From positions 1 through 64,000 of the forward strand of contig JAFAGR010000010.1 in the NCBI GenBank assembly GCA_023422565.1: DNA of 64,000 nt. Direction: 5' to 3'. The notes under the pieces are model-generated. The model saw only the letters and a program-made list of their open reading frames with translations. It made no database searches and was not told where the DNA came from. This document shows, in pieces, positions 31,926-42,400 of the stretch. The DNA is from Bacteroidota bacterium. Lineage in GTDB: Bacteria; Bacteroidota; Bacteroidia; Chitinophagales; Chitinophagaceae. The position numbers were made by a program, and so were the translations under genes. Position 1 is the first letter of the stretch, and each line of letters begins with the position of its first letter.

Positions 31926-33770
31926 TTACGCGATTTGCTGCAACTGCGTGAGCTTGCGGTAAACGCTTGACGGGTCTTTTGTGAGTTGCGCATGATTTCC
32001 ACGTTCAACTATTTCGCCGTTTTGCATAACTAAAATTTCATCTGCCTCCTGTATGGTTGACAGGCGATGCGCGATCACCAGGGTAGTGCGCCCTTTCATC
32101 AGATTAGCAAGAGCATCCTGAACTACTTTTTCTGATTCTGTATCCAGAGAAGAAGTAGCCTCGTCTAAAATAAGCAAGGATGGATTTTTAAAAACTGCAC
32201 GTGCAATACTTAGTCTTTGTCTTTGCCCGCCAGACAGCCTGATGCCGCGGTCTCCGATATTGGTCTGGTAACCATGAGACGTTTGCATAATGAATTCATG
32301 GGCATTTGCAATTTTTGCAGCCTGAATTACTTCCTCTTCGTTCGCATCCGGCTTTCCCAGGGCGATGTTGTTGAATATTGAGTCATTAAAGAGTATGACA
32401 TCCTGTGTAACAAAACTCATGTGGCTTCGCAAAGACTCCAGCGTAAAATCTTTGATGTCGGTACCGTCAATTTTAATTGATCCGCCCGTCACTTCGTAAA
32501 ATCTTGGAACAAGATCGGCTATTGTTGATTTGCCAACTCCCGATGGGCCTACAAGGGCGGTTGTCATCCCTTTCCTGATGGTAAAGCTGATGTTTTGCAG
32601 CACCGGTTTTTCTCCATACGTGAAGCTCACATTGTCAAACTCCAATTTCTCATTGAATGAATTTAATGGGATCGCGTCGGGCTTTTCTGCAACTTCAATC
32701 GGTGTATCTATCACTTCAAGTATTCTTTCTCCAGAGGCCTGCCCGCGCTGAATGTTTGCCAATGCAACAACAATGGCCTTTGCCGGCCTGATGGCTTGTG
32801 AAAAGATCGCTATGAAGGCAATGAATTCGCTGGCCTTTAAGCCTCCGGGGTTTACGCTGTTGTTTAGTATCAGGGAACCTCCGTAAATAAGTATTGTGGC
32901 CACCACTATAACGCCTGATGCCTCGGAAAATGCAGGGGCCATTTCTCTTTTGGCAAAGCTTTGCAAACTGGCATTGCGGTAAAAATCATTTTCCTTGCTG
33001 AATTTATTAAGTACATAACCGGTGGCATTGAATGAACGGATGATCCGCATCCCCATTAGGGTTTCGTCTATAATAGTAAGCAGCCTGCCGATGGATGCCT
33101 GGGTATCTCTTGCTTCTTTTTTAAGCCTTTTGGTTACAAGCGCAATTCCGATTGCAGAAATGGGTATGATAATAAGCGTAAAGAGAGTGAGTTTTACCGA
33201 TATCGCAAATAGCGCGATAAAATATCCTATTATCGTAGACGGTTCCTTAAACACAACCTGCAGCGAATTGGCCGCTACGGCTTCAATTTCGAATACATCT
33301 GAATTCATTCGGCTGAGGAGGTCGCCTTTATGTTCTTTTGTAAAATACCCGAGGTGCAGAAAATTGATCTTGGTAAATATTGCTTCTCTTAACTTTTTCA
33401 CGAGATATGTGCGCGCCTTTACGAGCGTTCTTTGCGCGAAATACCGGAACATATTGGCAAGAAGTACTGCGCAAATAATTACCGCTGTTATAAAATAAAG
33501 CGCATACACAGGTTTGATAAGTTTCAGCCTGTAAACGTGGTGATAGAAAAGGGATTTAAAATAGGATGTGCTGAAAGAAAATGCCGGTTCAAGAGCGTAT
33601 TTACGGGCTTCCTCCGTGCTCATAGGGTCGAAGAGGAAGTTTAAAAGCGGAATTAATAAAGCGAACTGAAAAATACTGAAGAAAACGCCAAGCAATGTAA
33701 AGCATACGAAAGGCGCCACAAACCGGGAATAGGGCCGCGCATATTGTAGTAACCTTCGGTAAACTTTCAT
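31926..33770 (-). CDS. MsbA-like ABC exporter (permease + ATPase)
   Basis: A 614-residue half-transporter: six transmembrane helices in residues 1 to about 330, then the ATPase with Walker A ALVGPSGVGKSTIADLVPRF, signature LSGGQRQRLSIARAVF and Walker B SLLILDEATSSLDTESEK. Homodimers of this type export lipid A, glycolipids or other amphiphiles. Its place between a glycosyltransferase gene and an envelope gene suggests export of a lipid-linked saccharide or LPS precursor (inference). Confidence 0.88.
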   Translation of the reverse strand: MKVYRRLLQYARPYSRFVAPFVCFTLLGVFFSIFQFALLIPLLNFLFDPMSTEEARKYALEPAFSFSTSYFKSLFYHHVYRLKLIKPVYALYFITAVIICAVLLANMFRYFAQRTLVKARTYLVKKLREAIFTKINFLHLGYFTKEHKGDLLSRMNSDVFEIEAVAANSLQVVFKEPSTIIGYFIALFAISVKLTLFTLIIIPISAIGIALVTKRLKKEARDTQASIGRLLTIIDETLMGMRIIRSFNATGYVLNKFSKENDFYRNASLQSFAKREMAPAFSEASGVIVVATILIYGGSLILNNSVNPGGLKASEFIAFIAIFSQAIRPAKAIVVALANIQRGQASGERILEVIDTPIEVAEKPDAIPLNSFNEKLEFDNVSFTYGEKPVLQNISFTIRKGMTTALVGPSGVGKSTIADLVPRFYEVTGGSIKIDGTDIKDFTLESLRSHMSFVTQDVILFNDSIFNNIALGKPDANEEEVIQAAKIANAHEFIMQTSHGYQTNIGDRGIRLSGGQRQRLSIARAVFKNPSLLILDEATSSLDTESEKVVQDALANLMKGRTTLVIAHRLSTIQEADEILVMQNGEIVERGNHAQLTKDPSSVYRKLTQLQQIA

Positions 33771-33801
33771 CGGAATCTATAAGGCTTATAAGTTACTAAA
33801 C

Positions 33802-34866
33802 TTATTCGTGTTGTAAAACTGACCTGTACACTTCCAGATAACGGGCTGCTGCGTTGTCCCAACAAAATTGATTGCACCGCTCCTTAATATGATCCTGCAT
33901 TTTAAGCGATCGATACGTCTTCATGCCTTCCTCAAAGGTTTGCTGCATGCTGGTTGCTGAAAAATCCGGGAAATAAAAAGCCACATTACTTCCAATTTCA
34001 GGAAGAGCCGTTCGGTTTGACAGGAAAAGCGGTTTCCCTGCACTCATTGCCTCCGTAACCGGAAGGCCAAAACCTTCAGTAAGCGAGGGAAGAGCGAAGG
34101 CGCAGCAATTTTGAAAATACCATGATTTTTCTTCTTCACTAACGGTACCGAGTAATCGAATATTATCCTGAACTCCCATTCGGGTTGCTTCATCTAATAT
34201 ATACCGGCAGTAGTCTCGGTCTTCTGATCTTCCTGCAATAACAAGTTCCATATCAGCATTCTGCCTTACAAGAGGTAAGAGCGAATGGAAATTTTTGAGC
34301 CGTGTTACCACACCAAGAGAAAAAAGGAAAGGCTTTGCAGGCTTATAAGAACCCGCATTCAATATAGGTTCCTTGAGCGTATTTGTGCCATTATGAATAA
34401 CCGTTAACGGTTTTCCTTTCAGTTCGCAATAAAATTCAACGTCTTTTTTTGAGTATTCGGAAACACAAACAATGGCAGATGAACGGTCGATAAGCCTTTG
34501 AAGATTTTTAAGGTATTTGGTCTTTTTCGAAGCCGACTTCCCTTCGTTATAGATAAAATTCAGATCATGAATGGTGAGTACCACCTTTATCATCTTGTTT
34601 CTGAACGGAACGTAATCGCTGTTCTGGTAGGTGGCATGCCAAAGATTATATCCTTTTAATGATGGGAGGTAAAATTTCTGAAGTGATGATTGTCTTATAT
34701 AGGTGTGACTGCCGAAGATTTCGCATCCCGGCGGGCAAAAGTATGCGATCGATTCACGTGTCGGCTCAATATGTTTTTGCAGATGGAGGCCTAAATTCTT
34801 ACAATAGTTATACAAACCCGTATTGCTGTACTTCATCCGCTCACAATCGAAAATGTAAGCTGCCAT
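33802..34866 (-). CDS. Glycosyltransferase family 1 protein
   Basis: A 354-residue GT-B enzyme. The C-terminal half carries PFLFSLGVVTRLKNFHSLLP, ELVIAGRSEDRDYC, RLLGTVSEEEKSWYFQNCCA and SLTEGFGLPVTEAMSAGKPL, the usual nucleotide-sugar site with the EGFG motif. It transfers a sugar from a nucleotide donor to a surface glycan; donor and acceptor unknown. It is a clear paralogue of the protein at 34986, from which it is divergently transcribed. The run continues into the MsbA-like gene (gap 31 bp). Confidence 0.9.
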   Translation of the reverse strand: MAAYIFDCERMKYSNTGLYNYCKNLGLHLQKHIEPTRESIAYFCPPGCEIFGSHTYIRQSSLQKFYLPSLKGYNLWHATYQNSDYVPFRNKMIKVVLTIHDLNFIYNEGKSASKKTKYLKNLQRLIDRSSAIVCVSEYSKKDVEFYCELKGKPLTVIHNGTNTLKEPILNAGSYKPAKPFLFSLGVVTRLKNFHSLLPLVRQNADMELVIAGRSEDRDYCRYILDEATRMGVQDNIRLLGTVSEEEKSWYFQNCCAFALPSLTEGFGLPVTEAMSAGKPLFLSNRTALPEIGSNVAFYFPDFSATSMQQTFEEGMKTYRSLKMQDHIKERCNQFCWDNAAARYLEVYRSVLQHE

Positions 34867-34985
34867 AGTATAAAAAAGTATATGTACAAAATTCGTTCCT
34901 AAGTGAAAGACGGTTGTTTACTGCTTTGGCGTACGGGCACTTGTTTTGCAGTTTTCGGAGGTATGAATTAAATTAACGGTATCAC

Positions 34986-36047
34986 ATGAACTCCATCTAC
35001 CTGGATTGCGATCTTATGCGCTACCGGAACTCCGGATTGTACCATTATTGCCTGAATCTTGGTCAATACGTGAACAAGGCACTTCAGGCTGACAACTCGC
35101 TGGGCATTGCCATGTATGTGCCCCGTGAGGAGGCTAATACATTTGACAGATCATGCAAGGTGACAGTGGAGCGCAGATGGCATAAGACCTTTAAACCTTT
35201 TTTATGGGGTTGCGATATCTGGCATGCACCTTTTCAATCAGGCCGTATGTTGAGGAAGAAAGGCGGAAAGGGGAAAAACCTGCTTACCATACATGATCTT
35301 AACGTGCTGCACGAAGGAAGGTCCGCGCGCGAATGTAGGAGCAGCCTTGAAAAAACTCAAAAGCTGATAAAGGAGAGTGACGCTATAGTATGTATTTCAG
35401 AGCATACCAGGAAAGATGTTTTAGCAAACATGGATGTAAAAGACATCCCTGTTTATGTGGTTCATAATGGAACGCACCACGTGGATGATCCGCCTGCAAA
35501 GCCGACTTCATTCGTGCCGCAGCGGCCCTTCCTGTTCTCAATGGGCTATGTGAACCGGAAGAAAAATTTTCATACGCTTATCCCTCTCCTTAATGATAGT
35601 CGTTATGATCTCGTAATTGCAGGGCGCCTCGACGAACCAGAGTATATCGATCATATGAGGGAACTTTCCCGGAAACTGGGAGTGGAAGGCCGGTTGCATC
35701 TTACCGGCCCCGTTTCTGAAATGGACAAGGCGTGGTACCTCGCTAACTGCGCGGCCTTTGTTTTTCCTTCCCTGGCCGAAGGCTTCGGTGCGCCTGTGGT
35801 GGAAGCAATGCGTTTTGGCAGGCCCCTGTTCTTATCTACTCGAACATCATTACCAGAGATCGGCGGAGAAGCAGCTTTCTATTTTCAAAATTTTGAACCG
35901 GGCCACATGCTGCAAGTTTTTCAGTCCGGTATGGAAATGTTTTCAACGAACGGATTTTCTGAGAAAGTCAAGATGCGCGCCCGGAGTTTTCAATGGGAGG
36001 AAAAAGCCATGGAGTATTTAAAAATATACCGCTCACTTTTAAAATGA
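34986..36047 (+). CDS. Glycosyltransferase family 1 protein (paralogue)
   Basis: A 353-residue GT-B enzyme matching the gene at 33802 throughout: MNSIYLDCDLMRYRNSGLYH versus MAAYIFDCERMKYSNTGLYN at the start, LLTIHDLNVLHEG versus LTIHDLNFIYNEG, and IVCISEHTRKDV versus IVCVSEYSKKDV. Donor-site motifs are RPFLFSMGYVNRKKNFHTLI and LAEGFGAPVVEAMRFG. It starts an operon with two methyltransferase-like genes, gaps of 3 and 1 bp. The two glycosyltransferases probably add similar sugars. Confidence 0.9.
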   Translation: MNSIYLDCDLMRYRNSGLYHYCLNLGQYVNKALQADNSLGIAMYVPREEANTFDRSCKVTVERRWHKTFKPFLWGCDIWHAPFQSGRMLRKKGGKGKNLLTIHDLNVLHEGRSARECRSSLEKTQKLIKESDAIVCISEHTRKDVLANMDVKDIPVYVVHNGTHHVDDPPAKPTSFVPQRPFLFSMGYVNRKKNFHTLIPLLNDSRYDLVIAGRLDEPEYIDHMRELSRKLGVEGRLHLTGPVSEMDKAWYLANCAAFVFPSLAEGFGAPVVEAMRFGRPLFLSTRTSLPEIGGEAAFYFQNFEPGHMLQVFQSGMEMFSTNGFSEKVKMRARSFQWEEKAMEYLKIYRSLLK

Positions 36048-36050
36048 AAT

Positions 36051-36908
36051 ATGGCAACAGAAAGAGAATGGAAGTTTCGCCTGGTTCAGGATGGAGATAA
36101 ACGAATGTCTGAACTTTGCAAGGCAGCACACTGGCAATCACCCTGGTTTCAGCGATGGGTAAAGGAATTAAACGAGCCTGCGCGGTTTCATAGAAAGCAA
36201 TGGGAATTTGTTTATGTAATGCAGGCTTTATGGGAGAGAGACTGCATCAGGCAGGGCAATAAGGGTCTTGTGTTTGCCGTTGGCTCAGAACCCGGACCTT
36301 CAATATTTGCCAACTACGGTTGTGAGATCCTGGCCACAGACATTTTTCCCGAACAAGGAAAGGCAAAAGGATGGGAGGCGGCCGACCAGCTTTGTTTCGG
36401 AATTGAATCTCTGAACAAAAGGCGGCTTACTGACGATGAAACGCTGAAAAGGCAGGTTAGCTACAGGCCTGTAGACATGAACAACATCCCCAACGATCTG
36501 CGGGGGTTTGATTTCAACTGGAGCAGTTGTTCATTCGAACACCTCGGATCTATAAAGAAGGGGCTCGATTTTCTCGAGAATCAAATGAATACGCTTAAAC
36601 CGGGAGGCTGGGCTGTTCATACTACGGAATACAATATTTCTTCAGATACCAATACGCTTGATAATGCCGATACGGTGATCTTTCGTATGCGCGACATTGA
36701 AGAGATCGCAGCACGTTTAAGGCGGCAAGGGCATTATGTGGAGAGAATTGATTACTCACTGGGAGGGCTACCCGAAGATTTCAATGTGGATGTTGACCCT
36801 CATAACCAGGAAGTACATTTAAAATTACAGATCTGCGAATATGTGGTCACGTCCATCGCGTTGATCTTTCAAAAAAGGAGAAAGAGGAAGTTCTTCTCGT
36901 TATTATGA
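36051..36908 (+). CDS. Class I SAM methyltransferase-like protein
   Basis: A 285-residue protein with a Rossmann-like core: GLVFAVGSEPGPSIFANYGC is motif I (glycine-rich, atypical), EILATDIFPEQGKAKGW ends strand 2 with the acidic residue, and DFNWSSCSFEHLG with NTLKPGGWAVHTTEYN are motif IV to VI segments as in SAM methyltransferases. It begins 3 bp after the glycosyltransferase stop and probably modifies a surface saccharide (inference). Not assigned to a substrate family. Confidence 0.72.
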   Translation: MATEREWKFRLVQDGDKRMSELCKAAHWQSPWFQRWVKELNEPARFHRKQWEFVYVMQALWERDCIRQGNKGLVFAVGSEPGPSIFANYGCEILATDIFPEQGKAKGWEAADQLCFGIESLNKRRLTDDETLKRQVSYRPVDMNNIPNDLRGFDFNWSSCSFEHLGSIKKGLDFLENQMNTLKPGGWAVHTTEYNISSDTNTLDNADTVIFRMRDIEEIAARLRRQGHYVERIDYSLGGLPEDFNVDVDPHNQEVHLKLQICEYVVTSIALIFQKRRKRKFFSLL

Positions 36909-36909
36909 T

Positions 36910-37566
36910 ATGGGAAACATAAGAAGGTTTGACCTGGAAAGAATTATAAAGCATTATAAGGTCCGAAATTTTGTAGAGACCGGAACCTTCCATGGAGATG
37001 CGGTGCAGTATGCGATAAACTTTCCGTTCAAACTGATATGGAGCGTTGAGATCGTGCCCGAACTCGCGGCTGAATGCAAAGAGCGCTTTCATGAAATCAA
37101 GCATGTAACAATAGTATGTGGAGATAGCGTAGCCTCTCTTAAGGAATTCATTCCCGCACTTGAAGGGAATGCAGTTTACTGGCTGGACGCACATTTTCCC
37201 GGTGCTGATGCGGGTTTAACCAGTTATGAATCAGAGGATGAAGATCTCCGCCTTCCGCTTGCTCTTGAACTTTATACCATTTCCAAAAGCAGGGATACAT
37301 CTAAAGATGTTTTCATTCTAGACGATCTCAGGATCTATGAAGAAGGAAAATACGAAAAAGGAAACGTTCCTGAGGATGCTTCGCCTGCAGGAAAAAGAAA
37401 TATCGATTTCGTGTTGGAAATATTCGGCAGAACGCACAAAATAATAAGGTCATATATTGATGAGGGCTATCTCGTGCTGCTTCCGAAACAAAAATACTTT
37501 TGGAAACATTTTTCATTTCAGCGGCTGGCCGGCAAAGCGGTTGAAGAAGATCCGTATATGCTCTAG
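36910..37566 (+). CDS. Class I SAM methyltransferase-like protein
   Basis: A 218-residue protein opening with [18 protein letters not shown], the FxETGT-xxG form of SAM motif I common to surface-glycan-associated methyltransferases. Then [17 protein letters not shown] (strand 2 acidic residue), [14 protein letters not shown] and [12 protein letters not shown]. It starts one base after the preceding stop, and its TAG overlaps the complementary stop of aspS on the other strand. Third gene of the plus-strand glycan operon; substrate unknown. Confidence 0.75.
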   Translation: MGNIRRFDLERIIKHYKVRNFVETGTFHGDAVQYAINFPFKLIWSVEIVPELAAECKERFHEIKHVTIVCGDSVASLKEFIPALEGNAVYWLDAHFPGADAGLTSYESEDEDLRLPLALELYTISKSRDTSKDVFILDDLRIYEEGKYEKGNVPEDASPAGKRNIDFVLEIFGRTHKIIRSYIDEGYLVLLPKQKYFWKHFSFQRLAGKAVEEDPYML

Positions 37567-39395
37567 TTTTCCGGGGTTCGAATTTCAATACCAAGTTCTT
37601 CCAACTGTGAATTATCTACCTGAGATGGTGCATCAAGCATTACGTCCCTTCCGCTGTTATTCTTAGGGAAGGCAATAAAATCCCTTATACCCTCGCTTCC
37701 GCCCAATATCGAACATAGCCTGTCGAACCCGAAGGCAATACCACCGTGGGGTGGTGCGCCGTATTCGAAAGCACCCAGGAGGAAACCGAATTTATGAAGT
37801 TGCTCTTCTTTGTTCATGCCAAGTGCTCCAAACATTTTTTCCTGCAGGTCCCGCTGAAAGATCCGGATTGAGCCGCCGCCAATTTCATTACCATTAAGTA
37901 CCATATCATAGGCATTGGCTTTTATGGAGGCATAAGGGTGTTCGAGATATTTATTTGCATCAGAAATTATAGGATCGTTGTTGATCATCATGGGAATGTG
38001 ATCCGGCTTCGGCGATGTGAACGGATGATGGCGTGCAACCCAGCGATTGCCGGTTTCATCATATTCAAAAAGCGGAAAGTCAAGCACCCAAAGCAGTTTG
38101 AACTCATCCGCCTTCCGCATACCTAACTTTTCAGCCATGTAAAGGCGAAGCTCACTGGCCGCCTTCCGCGTTCTTTCCTCGGGCCCTGCAACTATTAGAA
38201 TCAGGTCTCCGGAGGAAGCGTTCGCCGCCTTTGCTATTGCCCGCAGGCGTTCTTCATCGTAAAATTTATCTACACTGCTTTTTATTGAGCCATCGTTATT
38301 CATCTTTATGAAAACGAGGCCCTTCATGCCGATCTGGGGGCGTTTAACCCATTCCGTTAGTTCGTCAGTTTGCTTTCGGCTGTATTCACTGCAACCGGGG
38401 AAGCTAACTGCAATTATTGTTTCGGCTTCTTCGAATACTTTGAATTCCGGCTGGTTGATCAAGGATGAAATATTTTCCTTGTTCGGAAATGTATGAGAAG
38501 GAAATTTCAGGTTGGTTAATTTTGACCCGAACCGTATATCGGGCTTGTCGTTTCCGTACTGCCACATCGCTTCTTCCCATGTCATTCTTTCAATGACATC
38601 TGTATAGTCCATGTTCTTTACATCCTTAAACACGTTGCGGATCATTCCTTCAAACATGTTTAAAATATCTTCCTGCTCTACGAAAGCCATTTCGCAATCG
38701 ATCTGTGTGAATTCCGGCTGCCTGTCTGCACGAAGGTCTTCATCGCGAAAGCACTTCACTATCTGGTAATACCTGTCGTAACCGCTAACCATTAGCAGTT
38801 GTTTAAATGTCTGCGGACTTTGCGGCAGGGCATAAAATTCACCCGGGTTCATCCTTGATGGAACGATGAAGTCGCGCGCACCTTCGGGTGTTGATTTTAT
38901 AAGAAATGGCGTTTCAATGTCCATGAACTGCTGCTGGTGCAAATAGTTACGAACGCTTCTCCCTACCGCATAACGTAATTCAATATTCTTTTTCACTGCA
39001 TTCCTGCGGAGGTCAAGGAAACGGTATTTCATTCTGATGTCGTCGCCGCCATCGGTATCATCCTGTATCGTGAATGGAGGGGTTGCTGATTTGTTCAGTA
39101 TTGTAAAGCTGCTCACCACCACTTCAATTTCGCCGGTTGGTATTTGCAAATTTTTGTTGCTCCTCTCTCTAACGGTGCCGGATACCTGAAGAACAAATTC
39201 TCGGCCCAGGGGCTGCGCATCAAGCCGGCTGTTCAGGTCTTCCGAAAAAACGAGTTGAGTAATGCCATACCTGTCGCGAAGATCAACAAAGGTGATCGCT
39301 CCGAATTTGCGGATGGTTTGAACCCAACCGGCCAGTTTAACTTCGGAGTCTGTGTGCTGAGGGCGCAGTTCGCCGCAGGTATTGCTTCTGTACAT
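37563..39395 (-). CDS. aspS: Aspartyl-tRNA synthetase AspS
   Basis: A 610-residue class II synthetase that charges tRNA-Asp. The N-terminal OB-fold shows [20 protein letters not shown]; motif 2 is [20 protein letters not shown]; the C-terminal GLAFGFDRL-type motif 3 appears as [20 protein letters not shown]. Length indicates the bacterial form with an inserted GAD domain. Complete. It has its own promoter in the tail of the neighbouring terminator. Confidence 0.97.
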   Translation of the reverse strand: MYRSNTCGELRPQHTDSEVKLAGWVQTIRKFGAITFVDLRDRYGITQLVFSEDLNSRLDAQPLGREFVLQVSGTVRERSNKNLQIPTGEIEVVVSSFTILNKSATPPFTIQDDTDGGDDIRMKYRFLDLRRNAVKKNIELRYAVGRSVRNYLHQQQFMDIETPFLIKSTPEGARDFIVPSRMNPGEFYALPQSPQTFKQLLMVSGYDRYYQIVKCFRDEDLRADRQPEFTQIDCEMAFVEQEDILNMFEGMIRNVFKDVKNMDYTDVIERMTWEEAMWQYGNDKPDIRFGSKLTNLKFPSHTFPNKENISSLINQPEFKVFEEAETIIAVSFPGCSEYSRKQTDELTEWVKRPQIGMKGLVFIKMNNDGSIKSSVDKFYDEERLRAIAKAANASSGDLILIVAGPEERTRKAASELRLYMAEKLGMRKADEFKLLWVLDFPLFEYDETGNRWVARHHPFTSPKPDHIPMMINNDPIISDANKYLEHPYASIKANAYDMVLNGNEIGGGSIRIFQRDLQEKMFGALGMNKEEQLHKFGFLLGAFEYGAPPHGGIAFGFDRLCSILGGSEGIRDFIAFPKNNSGRDVMLDAPSQVDNSQLEELGIEIRTPEN

Positions 39396-39420
39396 CTTTT
39401 TATCCCTGTTTTCGAGGGCG

Positions 39421-39428
39421 CAAAGATA
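39421..39428 (-). promoter_or_regulatory. -7 promoter element of aspS
   Basis: On the minus strand TATCTTTG fits TAnnTTTG. It lies 25 bp before the aspS ATG and just after the hairpin at 39435-39469, so its T run follows from the terminator's T tail. Confidence 0.6.
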
Positions 39429-39434
39429 ATTAAA

Positions 39435-39469
39435 AGCGGGCAGCCCTTGAAGGCCTCGTGCTGCCCGCT
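39435..39469 (-). terminator. Terminator of the alpha-2-macroglobulin gene
   Basis: Ten-base stem AGCGGGCAGC / GCTGCCCGCT, with T-rich DNA after it on the minus strand, 5 bp downstream of the stop at 39475. Confidence 0.85.
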
Positions 39470-39474
39470 ATCTA

Positions 39475-42400
39475 TTAATTTCCAAGTATGTTAATCCGTA
39501 TTCCCTCGCTATGGCTGGCGAATTCGGGCGCATACATGCATTGAATAGTGGCAATTCCTGTGCTGAAGTTTCCTTCATGTGTGGCAAATACCGGATATTC
39601 GAACACGTATGAACCCCGGGGGAGGAAACTGAAAAAGAAATTCGTACTCGCATCTTTTGTAGATTCGTAATAGCCCAGCCCGCCTTGAAATTTGAACCCG
39701 CTTATTACATTAACCGGTTCGGTGGCTGAGGCCCGCATGTCTTTTAAATGCACATATTCCATGTCCCGATCCGTTCTTATTTCCATACGCATTACCAGTT
39801 TATCTCCAACCTTAATGTTGTCATTAGCTTTCACGGCTTCCAACACGGGGCCCCGGTCTGAGTTTCGCTGAATGAATAATTTTTTTGAAATACTTAGTGG
39901 CGATGCGGCGGTGGTAATTTTATCCAGGTCTTCAAAGTATTGCCAGTAAACGCTTCCCCATGATGTAGATGCTGATGAGGTGTTTGAAGGTTTCATTTCC
40001 ACCAAAATATTTCCCATTCCCTGCTGAACCTTATTGCCGGCGATAGTCGTTTTAAAGTATCCTGTTCCGGCTTCCAGCGGTTGATCAATACTGCTTATCG
40101 TGGTATTTCCCAAACTGATGTTTACGTTTTTATCTTCAATCAGCCAGTCCGTTCCATTAAGCAACAAAGCGTAGCATGCATCGGCAGTGGCTTTTGTAGT
40201 TCTCCAGTTGTTGGTTTGTTTATTTTTTAAAAGCCATGTTTTCATGTCATCAATAACCGGATCGTCTTTTTTGATCTCCGAAAATGCAGCGATTATCATG
40301 GAATGGCTTTCTATTGGCGCCTGGTGCCAGTAATATCCTCCTGCGGCAACGTCTTTCCAATAGGTGCCCAGTTCCGGATCGTTGATCGCATTTTGCTTCA
40401 AGGAGGCGAGTATCTGATTCGGAACCGAAAGATTTTTATCACGATGCAAGATTGTGGCAATCATTGCCTGCACATACCTGTTCTTGCCGACCCAATATTC
40501 TGCGGCCTGCTTTTTAAAATAATCATAAGCCTTTGATGCACCCGAGGCTATTTTCATATTTGAGAAAAAGCTTCTCATATATAGGTATTGTACGGCATAA
40601 TTTGAGAGTTGATCTTTTTTTAGATCGGCTTTGGCCTTCAACAATGAATTGTATTCATCTGCGATCCGGGCATCCAGGTAGGGCATAGCTTTCTGCAAAA
40701 TTTCTTCGGTTGCCTGGTTCTGACCGTCGATAATACCAAGTTGTTTTAAACGCCCGATGCCGGTTATAATGTATTGCGTGATGTACCTGTCGTCGCGACC
40801 ACCCTTGAACCAACTGAAGCCGCCGTTTGGAGTTTGAAGCGTTTTTAACTTTTCCAAAGTTTTTTCCTGTTCAGCAGAAAGCTTGATAAGATCGAACAAA
40901 ATCGCAATGTTTGCTTTCTGTTTTTGTTCGTTTTCAGCCTGCAACACCCATGGGGTTTCCTGCAGCAACACAGATTTCAGTTCCGTATTTTTTTGCAGAT
41001 TACTCAATAGTGCGGCTGTATCCGTTATCCTCCATTTCTCAAATATTTCTCTGATGCGCGGTGCCTGCTGTACGATATTAGCCGCAACCGCATTTGCATA
41101 GTAGCGGTTAAAGACCTGTTCAGAACAATCATACGGGTATTCCATAAGATAAGGTAAGGCCTGCACTACATACCATGCAGGATTACTGGTGTATTCTACC
41201 GTTAGTGCATGGTGTGTTAATGAACCGCTGTTATTAGATCGAAGAAGTTTATCAAAGCTGAATGATTTTTTCAGTTCGCGCCGCATGTTCAGCGGAAGCG
41301 TTTCGGTAACCAGCATTCGGTTAGTAAGGACGGGAACTGCGGCTAGTTCACCATCATGGAAAATTCCGTCTGCAGTTGAGGCCTTTACGGTATAGATAAG
41401 GCTGCTATTGAAATTTACCGGAATGCTGAAGGGGAACTTTATTACCTGGCTCATACCGGGCTCGACAGAGAAATGTTGTGAAGGAAAAATATTCTTGAAC
41501 CATCCATCCACGTTTTTGCCGCTAACCGCATCCGTTAGTTGAAGATGCGCCGTTCCCTTCATGATGGTATCGCTCATGTTTACAACCTTTGCGGAAAACT
41601 CAAGGTTATCGCCTTCCCTGAAAAATCTTGGTGCATTGGGTTGAACCATTAACGGTTTCTGCGTGGTGATAAATTTTTCCGCATAGCCGCTCTGCAATTT
41701 TTCGGAATGCGCCATGGCCATTAGCTTCCATTGGGTGAGCGCCTCCGGTGCCGTAAAGGAAAAGGAAACATTACCATCTTTATCGGTGGAGAGTGAAGGG
41801 AAGAAGAAAGCTGTTTCCTGCATGTTTTTTCTAACATCTGCATCATTCTCCGGTTGATCAACTTCTTCAATGGACGGAGCCTCCTGTTTCTCACCTTCCC
41901 TGCCGTCTCTACTTTGCGCATCGGCCTGAACGGGAGCTAACTTGTTAGACGCGTTCAAACTTGATACCCCTCTTATTACAACGCTTTCAGAACCTGCATA
42001 CGCGTATCGTAATTTTCGGCTGATCCACCCATGCTCTACCCACGAATCATAACTTTTCTCAGGCGCACTTTTATAAACGGAGGAATAAGTTTGCATCAGG
42101 AGCCCCTGCTCTCCGGAGAAGCCAAACTTTCTCCAAAGGTTATCGTTTGCCAGTGTTGGCCAAAGGCCTTGCAGATTAATCCAATTGTGTTTTTTGAACT
42201 GGTCAAGCGAGGCATCATACATACTTACCAAAGCTTCTGCGGCAACTTTTTCTCCCTTATTTCCTTTAATGTTGATCGTCCATTTTTCCTCGCTTCCAGG
42301 AAGAATATTATCACGAAAGGTGGAGAAAGTGATATCAAGGTCTTTGTTGCTCCAGGGAACAATAATGTTTTCAGTATTTGTATAAACTCTGTTGTTTTTA

